A DNA stretch of 64,000 bases. Origin: Myxococcales bacterium (GTDB taxonomy: Bacteria; Myxococcota_A; Polyangia; Haliangiales; Haliangiaceae). The stretch lies in NCBI GenBank assembly GCA_016716835.1, contig JADJUW010000001.1, positions 2,128,001 to 2,192,000 on the forward strand. The letters run 5' to 3'. The position numbers were made by a program, and so were the translations under genes. Of the stretch, positions 19,028 through 28,121 are shown one piece after another. Below the pieces are notes generated by a model. The model was not told the DNA's origin. It ran no database searches and saw only the letters and a list, made by a program, of their open reading frames with translations. The first letter of the stretch is position 1. Each line of letters opens with the position of its first letter.

Positions 19028-19555
19028 TCAGTCGCGCATGAAGTGACAGGAGTAGCCGTCGGGATGCTTCTGCAAGTAATCCTGATGATAAGGCTCGGCG
19101 GGCGTAAAGGGGCCCGCGGCGACGACCTGCGTTGCGATCGGTGCAGGCCAGCGCCCGGCGGCGTTCACGCGCGCGATCACGTCGTGCGCCGCGAGGCGTT
19201 GCGCCTCCGAGAGATAAAAGATGGCCGAGCGATACTGCGAGCCGACGTCGTTGCCTTGCCGATCGGGCGTCGTCGGATCGTGCATGCGAAAAAACCACCG
19301 TTCCAGCAGGTCGCTAAAGGTCAGCCGGCTCGGATCGAATTCGATGCGCACGGCCTCGGCGTGGCCTGAGCGACCGGTGCGCACCACCTCGTAGGTTGGA
19401 TTGGCCACGGTGCCGCCCGTATAGCCAACGTCGGTTTGGACGACGCCCTCGATGCGGCGCAAGAGTTCCTCCATGCCCCAAAAGCAGCCGCCGGCGAGCA
19501 GCGCGATCTCACGCGCGGCTGGCGTCAGCGTGGGTGGTTGCCCGGACGTGCTCAT
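19028..19555 (-). CDS. msrA: Peptide-methionine (S)-S-oxide reductase MsrA
   Basis: This 175-residue protein matches MsrA throughout: GGCFWGMEE with catalytic Cys24, VGYTGG, YEVVRTGRSGHAEAV, RMHDPTTPDRQGNDVGSQYRSAIFY and YHQDYLQKHP. It reduces the S epimer of methionine sulfoxide in proteins. No MsrB domain is fused. The start codon overlaps the upstream stop by one base (TGATG), implying translational coupling with the outer-membrane-like gene. Confidence 0.96.
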   Translation of the reverse strand: MSTSGQPPTLTPAAREIALLAGGCFWGMEELLRRIEGVVQTDVGYTGGTVANPTYEVVRTGRSGHAEAVRIEFDPSRLTFSDLLERWFFRMHDPTTPDRQGNDVGSQYRSAIFYLSEAQRLAAHDVIARVNAAGRWPAPIATQVVAAGPFTPAEPYHQDYLQKHPDGYSCHFMRD

Positions 19556-20553
19556 CAGAGCGCGATGCCCGCCGAGATAAAGACGCTGACTTGGCTGGCC
19601 GAGGCGTCGACGCTATCGCAAGCGTTGGTGGTGGGCACCGCGGTGCACACCGCATTGGTCGACGGCGCGTTGTCCCGCGAACGCCCTTGCGGCGCGTAAT
19701 CCACCGCGGCCGTGGCGGTAAATCGCGCCAACTCGAAGCGCAGGCCAAACTCAGCGCGCTGCCGCACGATGGCGTTTTGATCGCGCAACACGAAGTTCAA
19801 ATTGTTGTCGGCGTCCGAGCCAGGATCGAGAGGATCGATATTCGGCGTGCCCTCGAGCACCTGTGAGCGCGGCACGATAAAGACCAAGCCGTAATTAAAA
19901 TACGGGTCGACGCGAAACGTGCCGGCGATGCCGAGGTGCTTGGAGATCGTGACATCGATCGCGCCCACGGTGAGATCGAGATCTTGGGCGCCGTAAAGCC
20001 GCGAGCCCGCGAGGCGAAGCGCGATGGACGGCACCGGCGAGTCGTGAAAGCCCTCGTAGAGCGCGAACTTGAGATAGGCCTGCCCGGCGTACATGCCCGA
20101 ATTTTGCACGTGCACCCCACCTAGCCCAATCTCGGCGCCAGGCGCGGGAAACCACAGCCCCTTGCGGGCAAACAGACCGACCGTGCGTAGCTGCGACGCG
20201 CCGTGGGAGGAGCCATCACCCGCGCCGGGATTGGTGCTGCTTTCGAGCACGCGCCAATAGCTCTTGTCGTGCGAGATCGAGGTTTGGCCCGCATCGACCG
20301 TAAACTCAAAGCCGCCAAAACCCGTGGTATCGGCGCCGTGCAAGACGCGCGGCGCGAGGACCATGCCCAGCTCCGAGGCAAACGCGCGAAATTCGTGGTT
20401 GTGGCCCAAGATGCCAGTGACGACGTCGGCGCCGTCGATCTGCTGGGTGCCAAAGCGCGAGAGGATAATATCGTTGCGATCGGCCGAGGCCTCGATGCCT
20501 GGCAGCATGACGAGCAGGCTTACCCAAGCGGCAAGATATGGGCGGGCATCCAT
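19555..20553 (-). CDS. Probable outer-membrane beta-barrel protein
   Basis: This 332-residue protein has an N-terminal signal peptide (cleavage near ASA, residue 24) and then alternating amphipathic strands rich in Gly, Ser and aromatics, ending in a hydrophobic strand SVFISAGIAL. This is the look of an outer-membrane beta-barrel, but the last residue is Leu rather than Phe. I do not recognise a specific family. It is followed, with one-base overlap, by msrA. Confidence 0.65.
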   Translation of the reverse strand: MDARPYLAAWVSLLVMLPGIEASADRNDIILSRFGTQQIDGADVVTGILGHNHEFRAFASELGMVLAPRVLHGADTTGFGGFEFTVDAGQTSISHDKSYWRVLESSTNPGAGDGSSHGASQLRTVGLFARKGLWFPAPGAEIGLGGVHVQNSGMYAGQAYLKFALYEGFHDSPVPSIALRLAGSRLYGAQDLDLTVGAIDVTISKHLGIAGTFRVDPYFNYGLVFIVPRSQVLEGTPNIDPLDPGSDADNNLNFVLRDQNAIVRQRAEFGLRFELARFTATAAVDYAPQGRSRDNAPSTNAVCTAVPTTNACDSVDASASQVSVFISAGIAL

Positions 20554-20645
20554 GGACGGCCATTATATGTCGAAACCTTCGCGCGTGGGGCGCCGAGGCG
20601 AGATATCGACCGCGCCGGCGCGGTCCGGCATGCTAGGCTGCGCGC

Positions 20646-21080
20646 GTGAACGCGCCCGATGCCAGCGAGCTCGCGTGGACGGCGCACCCGGCGCGCCGAC
20701 GCCCACATCACGTCGCGCTGCTGATCGCGATCACGCTGTTTGCGGCCTACGCGGTGCTGGTCGCGCTGCAATCGTTTTTCCTGTGTGGGCTTGCGATCGC
20801 GATCTTGTTGGCGTCCACGGCGAGCTTTTGGCTGCCCACGCATTATCAACTCGATGGCGAAGGCGTGCGTGAGCGCCGCTGGGGCCGGCGACGCAGGCGA
20901 TCGTGGGCGCAGATTAGGCGGCTGGTGATCGGGCCGCAGGCCGCGCTCATTTCGCCGTTTGCGCGGCCCCATCCGCTCGATCGGATGCGCGGGTTGATGA
21001 TCTACTTTGATGGCGGGCCGCGCGATGAGATTGTTCGACGCTTGCGCGCGCACGCCGCGCCACCTGCGCTACAACCCTAA
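20646..21080 (+). CDS. Unknown two-helix membrane protein
   Basis: The 144-residue protein starts at GTG 20646. Two adjacent hydrophobic helices (about residues 22-45 and 47-62) are followed by a basic domain with HYQLDGEGVRERRWGRRRRRSW-like beta strands that resemble a small PH-like cytosolic domain. A nearly abutting small gene follows after one base, suggesting co-expression. Function is unknown. Confidence 0.6.
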   Translation: MNAPDASELAWTAHPARRRPHHVALLIAITLFAAYAVLVALQSFFLCGLAIAILLASTASFWLPTHYQLDGEGVRERRWGRRRRRSWAQIRRLVIGPQAALISPFARPHPLDRMRGLMIYFDGGPRDEIVRRLRAHAAPPALQP

Positions 21081-21081
21081 C

Positions 21082-21372
21082 ATGGCTGAAGCGACCATCG
21101 ACCAGCTTGAGGCGGGCCTCAGCGAAGACGAACGCGCCCTGCTCGACCAGCTCGCCGACGGCATTGCGCAGCGGCGGCTGACCACGGCGGCCATTTTTTT
21201 TGTCGAATCGGTAAAGCCCCTGGAGCAGGCGACGTCGCAGCTGATGTTGTTCTTTCGTCCCATCGTCACCGCGATCTGGAGCGATCCGGTGCGTTGGGAC
21301 CTGGCCCAGGCGATCTTGGAGCGGCGTGGCTCGCTCGAGCTTTTGCTGCGCCGGCTTGAGGCGCGCGCGTAA
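21082..21372 (+). CDS. Unknown small helical protein
   Basis: The protein of 96 residues appears all-helical and acidic at its start (EAGLSEDERALLDQLADGI), with a hydrophobic segment FRPIVTAIW. ATG 21082 lies one base after the previous stop; the longer frame overlaps that gene. The family is not recognised. Confidence 0.6.
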   Translation: MAEATIDQLEAGLSEDERALLDQLADGIAQRRLTTAAIFFVESVKPLEQATSQLMLFFRPIVTAIWSDPVRWDLAQAILERRGSLELLLRRLEARA

Positions 21373-21393
21373 TCGACGAGCTACGGTGTGGGC

Positions 21394-22392
21394 ATGCCCG
21401 TGCCGACACCCCTAACGATCTTGGTGACAGGCGCCACGGGCTTTGTTGGCAGTGCGCTGCTCCCGGCGCTGGCTGCGGCCGGCCACACCGTGGTGGCGGC
21501 GAGCCGGCGACCGCGACCGTCGCCTGATGCGGCAGGGATCTTGTGGCGTGTGTGCGACGTCGAGCTGCCATCGACGTTGGCGCCCGCCCTGCGAGGCATC
21601 GACGTCGCCTACTTCCTCGTGCACAGCATGGGCGAGCACGGCGCCGACTATGCCGCGCGCGATCGCGCCGCGGCGAGTGCCTTTGCCGAGGCGGCGGCGG
21701 CGGCCGGCGTGCGGCGGCTGGTCTATCTCGGCGGCCCGATGCCGGCCGGCGCGCCGTCGGAACACCTGCGCAGCCGCATGGAGGTTGGCGAGGTGCTGCG
21801 CGCCGGGCGCGTGCCCGTGGTCGAGCTGCGCGCGTCAATGATCGTTGGCGATGGCAGCGCGTCGTGGCAAATCGTGCGCGACCTAGCCATGCGCCTGCCG
21901 GCGATGGTGTTGCCGCGCTGGCTCCGCTCGCGCACCTGCCCCGTCGCGCTCGACGACGTGATCGTCGCGTTGTGCCGCGCGGCGGACGTGCCGCTCGCGT
22001 ATAGCGAGTGGTTTGATATCCCCGGCCCCGAAACCCTCAGCGGCCGCGAAATCCTGCAGCAAATCGCGGCGCTCGCGGGCCGCAAGATCCATGCGCTTGA
22101 GGTACCGCTGCTGACACCACGGCTTTCGGCGCTATGGCTGCGCCTGGTAACGAGCACCGATTTTGCGTTGGCACGCGAGCTGGTGATGGGGCTTACGAAC
22201 GACATCCTGCCGCGTGATGCGCGCTATTGGGACCTCATCGGCCACACCACGCGGCTGACGTTTGCGCAGGCGGCAACGCGCGCGTTTGCGAGCGAGGCAA
22301 CCCGGCCGAGATCGACCCGGCGGCTGTCGCGGGTGGCGGCGGCGTGGGAGCGCGCGCTGGCTGGTCGCCACGGCGAGGCATCGCAATCGTGA
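21394..22392 (+). CDS. Atypical SDR / NAD(P)-binding epimerase-like protein
   Basis: This 332-residue protein opens with ILVTGATGFVGSALLPAL, the dinucleotide-binding glycine motif of atypical short-chain dehydrogenases (NmrA/YbjT-like). A typical tail acts on a nucleotide-sugar or quinone partner, but the catalytic YxxxK is not evident: the equivalent region reads YLGGPMPAG. The C-terminal half resembles proteins annotated as NAD(P)H-binding with DUF2867-like extension, though I do not see that domain clearly. The start is ATG 21394, two codons after a GTG. The next gene begins within 6 bases. Confidence 0.8.
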   Translation: MPVPTPLTILVTGATGFVGSALLPALAAAGHTVVAASRRPRPSPDAAGILWRVCDVELPSTLAPALRGIDVAYFLVHSMGEHGADYAARDRAAASAFAEAAAAAGVRRLVYLGGPMPAGAPSEHLRSRMEVGEVLRAGRVPVVELRASMIVGDGSASWQIVRDLAMRLPAMVLPRWLRSRTCPVALDDVIVALCRAADVPLAYSEWFDIPGPETLSGREILQQIAALAGRKIHALEVPLLTPRLSALWLRLVTSTDFALARELVMGLTNDILPRDARYWDLIGHTTRLTFAQAATRAFASEATRPRSTRRLSRVAAAWERALAGRHGEASQS

Positions 22393-22397
22393 CGCCC

Positions 22398-23027
22398 ATG
22401 ACCCTGCCAATTGGCGTGGCCGTGTTCGCGTGGACCGCGTGCTTTGTCGCCTTGCGCGCTTACGGCGCCTGGTGGCAATTTGCCGTTGTGGGCGTCACGT
22501 TTGCGGCGTTCGCGACGTGGCGCGATGCGCGCACGCGGGCGATGCTGCGAGTTACCTGGCCCCACGTCGCGCTAGGTTGCGCACTTGGGCTGGCGATGGC
22601 AGGGGCGACGCACGTCGGGTATCGCGTGCTCGTGCAGGTGTGGCCGGCGCTAGCAGAGGCCACGTCGTCGTTGTTTGCCGCGCTGCACGTGAGCGGCTAC
22701 GCCACGGCGACGATGACGTGCCTTATCGTGGTGGTTGCCGCGACCGAGGAATTTGTTTTTCGCGGCGTCGCGCTTGAACCCGCAACCGCGGGCCAGCGCG
22801 ACTCGCCTGCGCGTAGCGCGCCATTGGCGCGCGTGGCGTTGTCGGCTGGCGTTTATGCGCTGACCACCGTGCCGCTTGGCAGCGCCTTGCTCGTCGCCTG
22901 CGCGTTTGGGTGCGGCCTGATTTGGGGCGCGCTGCGGTTGGCGACGGGCTCCCTAGTGGTCGCGATGCTCGCCCATGTCATCTGGGACCTCGGCGCGCTT
23001 GTGCTGTGGCCGCTGCAAACCAATTAG
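22398..23027 (+). CDS. CPBP-family intramembrane metalloprotease (Abi)
   Basis: The 209-residue polytopic protein has the CPBP/Abi signature: EEFVFRG near residue 117 (EExxxR) and AHVIWD near the C-terminus (HxxxD). Family members are intramembrane proteases related to Rce1, and some serve bacteriocin immunity. Six or so helices are predicted. The start could be ATG 22398 or a GTG at 22389 that overlaps the SDR stop. Its partner or substrate is not apparent. Confidence 0.8.
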   Translation: MTLPIGVAVFAWTACFVALRAYGAWWQFAVVGVTFAAFATWRDARTRAMLRVTWPHVALGCALGLAMAGATHVGYRVLVQVWPALAEATSSLFAALHVSGYATATMTCLIVVVAATEEFVFRGVALEPATAGQRDSPARSAPLARVALSAGVYALTTVPLGSALLVACAFGCGLIWGALRLATGSLVVAMLAHVIWDLGALVLWPLQTN

Positions 23028-23103
23028 CCCGGCGGCAACCTCGCCTGCGAGAAAATTGGCCACGACCGTTTGCCGGGGGCGGGACCCCACGTACCATAAT
23101 TAG

Positions 23104-23445
23104 GTGATCTTCAAGCCTCGTGCCTTTGTACGCTTTGCGATCCAATTACCCGCGACGGCGTCGCTGCTGCGATCTGCCGTGCCAGGTAACGTGCTCAACT
23201 TGTCACAGGCTGGCGCGCTCTTCGAGTGGAATGCGCCGCCACCGCTCACGCTCGTGGTGGGCGCGCGCTTTGAGTTGTCGTTTTTGATCGAGAAGCCCGA
23301 GCCCGTACGCATCAAGACGTGGGTCACCGTGCGCTGGACCTCGCCGACCGGCGTTGGCGTGCAATTCGATGGCCTGCATCAGCACGAGGCCGAGGCCGTG
23401 AGCCACTATTTGGCGACGTTGCCGGCGACCAGCGCCCGTTCATAA
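23104..23445 (+). CDS. PilZ-domain protein (putative c-di-GMP receptor)
   Basis: This 113-residue protein is a single PilZ-like domain: a basic N-terminus (PRAFVRF), then NLSQAGALFEW as the (D/N)xSxxG motif, and strands ending in GVGVQFDGL. The first Arg motif (RxxxR) is only partly matched, so c-di-GMP binding is likely but not certain. The start is GTG 23104. It sits 71 bases upstream of the unusual GlmL-like membrane cluster and could regulate it, which is inference from position alone. Confidence 0.75.
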   Translation: MIFKPRAFVRFAIQLPATASLLRSAVPGNVLNLSQAGALFEWNAPPPLTLVVGARFELSFLIEKPEPVRIKTWVTVRWTSPTGVGVQFDGLHQHEAEAVSHYLATLPATSARS

Positions 23446-23516
23446 GCGACATGTGAAGGCCCCGGCCGCGGCGTGCCAATCGCTACGCCCCCGACTTGCT
23501 GTGCTAGGTTCGCCGC

Positions 23517-25358
23517 ATGGCGGATCCGCACGGGCATATGACCTATCCACAAATCGACCCTTCCAAGATTCGCAGCGTCATTGCGACGGATTGCGGGTCG
23601 ACCACGACGAAGGCGATTCTCATTGAACGCAACGAGGCCGGCGAGTATCGCCTCACCGGGCGCGGCGAGGCGCCGACCACGGTCGAAGCGCCGGTCGAGG
23701 ACGTCACGCGCGGAGTGATCAACGCCGTGCGCGAAATTCAGGAATTGCGCGGCCGCAAATTTTTGGCGCAGCAAGACGGCAAAGACCGCATCATCACGCC
23801 GCAAACCGGCGATGACGGCTGCGACATTTATATTTCAACGTCGTCGGCGGGCGGGGGCCTGCAGATGATCGTAACCGGCGTGGTTAAAAAGATGACGGCG
23901 GAGAGCGCGGCGCGCGCGGCGCTCGGTGCCGGAGCGATCGTCATGGACACGATTGCCACTAACGACAAGCGGCAAGTTCACGAGAAGATTGAGAAGATTC
24001 GCCAGCTGCGGCCCGACATGATCTTGTTTGCGGGCGGCACCGACGGCGGCACGCGCAAGCATGTGGTCGGCGTCGCCGAAATGCTGCGCGCCGCTGAGCC
24101 AAGGCCACGCTTAGGCCAAGGTTTTGACCTACCCGTGATCTACGCCGGCAACCACGACCTGCACGGCGAAATTGAAGGCATCTTGGGCGGCCGTGTTGCG
24201 CTGCAATTTGTCGAAAACGTGAGGCCAACGCTGGAAGAAGAGCATTTGGCGCCGGCGCGTGACGCCATCCACGAGGTGTTCATGGAGCACGTCATGGCGC
24301 AGGCGCCGGGCTACGGCAAGCTGATGACGTGGACCGCGGTGCCGATTATGCCAACGCCTGGCGCCATGGGCCTGATGATCCAAACCCTCGCCGAGCGCGA
24401 GCGCATCAACGTGGTCGGCGTCGACATCGGCGGCGCCACGACGGACGTTTTTTCCGTGTTCGACGGCACGTTTAACCGCACCGTCTCGGCCAACCTCGGC
24501 ATGAGCTATTCCATCTCCAATGTGCTCGCCGAGGCCGGCATCAGCAACATCCAGCGCTGGGTACCATTTGACCTCAACGAGGCCGAGCTGCGCGATCGCA
24601 TCGGCAACAAGATGATCCGCCCCACCACCATTCCGCAGACGCTCGACGAGCTCAAGATTGAGCAGGCCATCGCGCGTGAGGCGTTGCGGTTGTCGTTTAT
24701 CCAGCATCGCCAATTCGCGGTTAAGTTGCGCGGGGCGCAGCGCGCCACTGGGATTAGCTCGGCGTTTGAGGACGGCGATTCCAATTCGCTGGTGAACATG
24801 ATGAAGCTTGACTTGCTGGTTGGCTCGGGCGGCGTGCTGTCGCATGCGCCGCGCCGCGAGCAAAGCATGATGATGATGATCGATGCGTTCGCCGTCGAGG
24901 GCGTCACCGAGATCGCGGTGGACTCGATCTTCATGATGCCGCATCTCGGCGTGCTGTCGACGGTGCATCCCGCCGCGGCTACCGAGGTCTTTGAGAAGGA
25001 CTGCATGGTGCGCCTGGGTACCTGCGTCGCGCCAGTGGGCGGGCGCGGCGGCGACGTGCTGCAGGTTGAGTTGCGCTATGCCGATGGCAGCAGCAAGCGC
25101 GAATCCTTGCGCGAGGGAGATCTCAAGATGTTGCCGCTGGGCGACGGAGAAACCGTGCAGGCCACGTTGTCGCCGGCGCGCGGCGTCGATATCGGCGGCG
25201 GCCCCGGCGAGGCCATCGTGCGCGCGCTGCGCGGTGGCGCCTGCGGCTTGGTCTTTGATGCGCGCGGACGCCGTCCGATGGTGGTCCCGCAAGAACACGC
25301 GGCGCGAGTTGCGGCCTCCCAGCGCTGGGCGAGCGCGCTCTCGATGTATCCCGCGTAA
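23517..25358 (+). CDS. GlmL/MutL-type actin-fold ATPase
   Basis: This 613-residue protein matches the MutL family (glutamate mutase accessory GlmL). It has the ASKHA phosphate-1 loop ATDCGSTTTKAIL (residues 23-35) and phosphate-2 loop VGVDIGGATTDVFSVFDG (near residue 301), so it should bind and hydrolyse ATP in the cytosol. GlmL is named from operons with B12-dependent glutamate mutase, but no mutase subunit is encoded here; instead five membrane-associated genes follow. The gene begins at ATG 23517 and ends beside a 15-base tandem duplication. I regard it as the energising or assembly ATPase of the downstream cluster, an inference from context. Confidence 0.88.
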   Translation: MADPHGHMTYPQIDPSKIRSVIATDCGSTTTKAILIERNEAGEYRLTGRGEAPTTVEAPVEDVTRGVINAVREIQELRGRKFLAQQDGKDRIITPQTGDDGCDIYISTSSAGGGLQMIVTGVVKKMTAESAARAALGAGAIVMDTIATNDKRQVHEKIEKIRQLRPDMILFAGGTDGGTRKHVVGVAEMLRAAEPRPRLGQGFDLPVIYAGNHDLHGEIEGILGGRVALQFVENVRPTLEEEHLAPARDAIHEVFMEHVMAQAPGYGKLMTWTAVPIMPTPGAMGLMIQTLAERERINVVGVDIGGATTDVFSVFDGTFNRTVSANLGMSYSISNVLAEAGISNIQRWVPFDLNEAELRDRIGNKMIRPTTIPQTLDELKIEQAIAREALRLSFIQHRQFAVKLRGAQRATGISSAFEDGDSNSLVNMMKLDLLVGSGGVLSHAPRREQSMMMMIDAFAVEGVTEIAVDSIFMMPHLGVLSTVHPAAATEVFEKDCMVRLGTCVAPVGGRGGDVLQVELRYADGSSKRESLREGDLKMLPLGDGETVQATLSPARGVDIGGGPGEAIVRALRGGACGLVFDARGRRPMVVPQEHAARVAASQRWASALSMYPA

Positions 25359-25376
25359 GGCGTATCCCGCGTAAGG
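25346..25376 (+). repeat. 15-base tandem duplication at a stop codon
   Basis: GTATCCCGCGTAAGG occurs at 25346-25360 and again at 25362-25376, a period of 16. The first copy contains the GlmL-like gene's TAA stop. It probably arose by replication slippage. Confidence 0.85.
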
Positions 25377-25425
25377 GCCCCTAAGGCGTTGCTTTGATTA
25401 ATCTTGTGTGTATTCTGCCGCGACG

Positions 25426-26541
25426 ATGAGCGACGCCTATACGCCCGGCCTGACGGTGACTCGCAAGGCCACCGTGCGCAAGCTGCGGCAGTTACCGCTC
25501 CCGGGAACGGTGCTCGCCGCGGTCGGACAAGCTGTCCGGTCTTCGGACATTATCGCGCAGACCAACTTGCCGGGCAAGGTGGCGCTAATGAACCTCTCGA
25601 CCGCGCTCGGGGTGATGCCCGACGAGGTGGCGACGCGGCTGACCAAAAAGCCAGGCGAGGCGATTGCCAAGGGCGAATGTATCGCGCGCAGCAGCAGTTT
25701 TTTTGGGATGTTTAAAACCGAGGTGCCTGCGTCAGTCACCGGCACGCTCGAGTCGGTCTCGGCGATTACCGGCATGGCGATGCTGCGCGAGCCGCCGGTG
25801 CCGGTGCAAGTTAGCGCCTATGTCGACGGCACAGTGGTGGAAGTGATTCCCAACGCCGGCGTGGTCATTGAAACGCAGGCCGCGTTGGTGCAGGGCATTT
25901 TTGGCCTCGCCGGTGAGGTGACCGGCACGATTGCCGTGGTGGCCAGGACCCCGTCGCAAACGCTTGATGCCGCGGACCTCACCGCCGAGCACAAGGGCAA
26001 GGTCCTCATCGGCGGCGGCCGCTTAACGCTTGCCGGCTATCGCAAGGCGATGGAGGTCGGCGCCGCGGCGATTGTGGTTGGCGGCTTTGCCTACCAAGAC
26101 GTCAAAGAAATCCTCGGCTACGACGTTGGCGTTGCCATCACCGGCACCGAGGCGCTGCCGACCACGCTGGTGGTTACCGAGGGCTTTGGCGACATCGCGA
26201 TGGCGACGGCTACCTTTGAATTATTGACCAGCCTGTCGGGGCAAGTCGCTTCCGTCAACGGCGCGACGCAAATTCGCGCCGGCGTGATTCGGCCAGAAAT
26301 CGTCGTGCCGCATCGCGAGCAAGGGGTTGGCGTGGCGGCAGCGGCGGCGCTGGGGTTAAGTATTGGCGTCGACGTGCGCTGTATCCGCGCGCCGTATTTT
26401 GGCCGCATCGGAAAGATATCTGCCCTGCCCTCGGCACTCACGACGATGCCGTCGGAAACCAAGGTGCGCGTGCTGGAGGTGGACTTTGGCGGCGAGAAGG
26501 CCATCTTGCCGCGCGCCAACGTGGAGGTCATTGAGCAATGA
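25426..26541 (+). CDS. Unknown 371-aa protein paired with the GlmL-like ATPase
   Basis: No motif identifies this protein. It is rich in Val, Gly and Ala and carries repeated short beta-turn units such as LPGTVLAAVGQAV, NLPGKVALMN, VPASVTGTLES and AYVDGTVVEVIPNAG, which look like barrel-sandwich (lipoyl-like or RnfC-like) folds. The second half has an alpha/beta feel (GKVLIGGGRLTLAGYRKAMEVGAAAIVVGG). No signal peptide or clear membrane helix is present, so it is probably cytosolic. It lies 67 bases after the ATPase and overlaps the next gene by 4 bases (ATGA), so it belongs to the same unit. Confidence 0.8.
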   Translation: MSDAYTPGLTVTRKATVRKLRQLPLPGTVLAAVGQAVRSSDIIAQTNLPGKVALMNLSTALGVMPDEVATRLTKKPGEAIAKGECIARSSSFFGMFKTEVPASVTGTLESVSAITGMAMLREPPVPVQVSAYVDGTVVEVIPNAGVVIETQAALVQGIFGLAGEVTGTIAVVARTPSQTLDAADLTAEHKGKVLIGGGRLTLAGYRKAMEVGAAAIVVGGFAYQDVKEILGYDVGVAITGTEALPTTLVVTEGFGDIAMATATFELLTSLSGQVASVNGATQIRAGVIRPEIVVPHREQGVGVAAAAALGLSIGVDVRCIRAPYFGRIGKISALPSALTTMPSETKVRVLEVDFGGEKAILPRANVEVIEQ

Positions 26542-28091
26542 GTCGTCAACGTACTGGCACGCATTTGCTGTTAGCAGCGCTCGCCGCCACCGCGCTTGGC
26601 GCGTGCAAGCAACCCAAGGCGCCGCCGACCGCGGCAGAAATTAAAGTCGACTGCGCCATGGCGCAGAAAAAGCAAACCGCAGAGGAGCGCGCCAGCCAGC
26701 CAGTGCGCTGGGTGCTCGAAACCGGCTCGCCCGGCAACGATGACGGCCGACATCTCTCGCTGACGTGGGCGCGCTGCCATCCGCCGGCACCGGGCAAGGT
26801 GCTAGTATTTCGCCGCGTCGCGTGGCCCGGCGAACCCGCGCAGGCATCGCGCCTGGGGTATATCGCGGGCAAGGACGGCGTTCCGGCGCTGAGCGCGGCA
26901 TTTTTGCGCGGCGCCTTTCCTTCGACGGAAACCGCGACGCCATCGCCGCCGCCGCCGATTGGGCAGCCGATGGCGGTTGAGGCTGAGGCGGCTCCAGCCG
27001 CAGACGAGGCCGCGGCGAGCGGTGATTTGATGCTGCTCGATCCGCAGCATGCCCTGGTCGAGGGCAATCGCTACGGCGTATGGACGCTGCTACGCATTGC
27101 CGACGCCGGCGGCCAGTTTGAGCCCGAGACCATCGTCGATGAAATCAATCCCGATCACCGCTATGTCTATGTGGTGGCCCCCGTTGAGCCAGGTCCGCTT
27201 GAAGGATCGGTCACCAAATTTCCCGAGTTCGCCGTACAGACCGCGACGATGGTGCCTGCCCCTACCTGGTTTCATGTTGGGCGGTGGTTTTATCTCGCCA
27301 TCATCGCACTCGTCGCCGTGGCGTTTTTGGTCTTTGTGCGCATCGCGCGTCAGCGCGGCGCCGACTTGTTCGTGCGGCGCATCGCCGCGATCGATGCCAT
27401 CGAAGACGCTATCGGGCGCTCGACGGAAATGGGACGCCCGGTGCTCTACGTCACGGGCCTTGAAGAAATTCAAGACATCCAAACCATCGCGTCGCTGCTC
27501 ATCTTAGGCCACGTGGCCGAAATGACCGCCACCTATGACACCGACATCAAGGTGGGCAATACGTATCCGCTGACCATGGTCGTGGCCGAAGAAATCGTCC
27601 GCCAAGGCTATGCCAACGCCGGCCGGCTCGATGCGCACCGCCCTGAAAACGTCTTTTTCGTGACGTCAGAACAGTTTGCCTTTGCCGCCGCGCTCAACGG
27701 CATGATCTTGCGCGACAAGCCCGCGACCAACATCTACTTTGGCAAATTCTACGCCGAATCGCTGCTGCTCGCCGAAACCGGCTTTATCACGGGAGCCATT
27801 CAAATTGCCGGCACCGCAGAATTCACCCAGTTGCCGTTTTTCATTGCGGCCTGCGACTACACGTTGATCGGCGAAGAGCTTTACGCCACGTCGGCGTATC
27901 TTTCGCGTGAACCCTCGCTGCTCGCGCAGCTCAAGGCTGGCGACGTGGTCAAGGCCGTGGCATTTGTGCTCATCGTCGTCTCGGCGGGGCTCGCCACATG
28001 GCATGCGATCAAAGAATCGCGCAAGCCACCCGCCGAGCGCTCCTATGACACCCCGACCGCCAACCTTCCCAAATGGCTCATGCCGAGCTGA
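26538..28091 (+). CDS. DUF6754-like lipoprotein/membrane protein
   Basis: The 517-residue protein begins with a lipoprotein-type signal (LGAC, Cys23). It continues with an exported region to about residue 245, a transmembrane helix (about 252-272), a soluble alpha/beta domain including GRPVLYVTGLEEIQDIQTIA and FAAALNGMILRDKPATNIYFG, and a C-terminal helix (about 471-492). The soluble domain fits the DUF6754 family as I remember it; that name should be checked by search. DUF6754 has no known function. The exported N-terminal part may be a lineage-specific addition. The start overlaps the preceding stop. Confidence 0.78.
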   Translation: MSRQRTGTHLLLAALAATALGACKQPKAPPTAAEIKVDCAMAQKKQTAEERASQPVRWVLETGSPGNDDGRHLSLTWARCHPPAPGKVLVFRRVAWPGEPAQASRLGYIAGKDGVPALSAAFLRGAFPSTETATPSPPPPIGQPMAVEAEAAPAADEAAASGDLMLLDPQHALVEGNRYGVWTLLRIADAGGQFEPETIVDEINPDHRYVYVVAPVEPGPLEGSVTKFPEFAVQTATMVPAPTWFHVGRWFYLAIIALVAVAFLVFVRIARQRGADLFVRRIAAIDAIEDAIGRSTEMGRPVLYVTGLEEIQDIQTIASLLILGHVAEMTATYDTDIKVGNTYPLTMVVAEEIVRQGYANAGRLDAHRPENVFFVTSEQFAFAAALNGMILRDKPATNIYFGKFYAESLLLAETGFITGAIQIAGTAEFTQLPFFIAACDYTLIGEELYATSAYLSREPSLLAQLKAGDVVKAVAFVLIVVSAGLATWHAIKESRKPPAERSYDTPTANLPKWLMPS

Positions 28092-28121
28092 TTCGCGCCA
28101 TCTTTAACCTAGAAACCTCCT

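Noticed and set aside
18009..19298. A 429-codon minus-strand frame opposite the quinone-oxidoreductase-like gene
   Set aside because: Arg/His-rich, no motif, opposite a clear Rossmann protein.
24129..25298. A 389-codon minus-strand frame opposite the GlmL-like gene
   Set aside because: Shadow of a gene with actin-fold motifs; no independent evidence.
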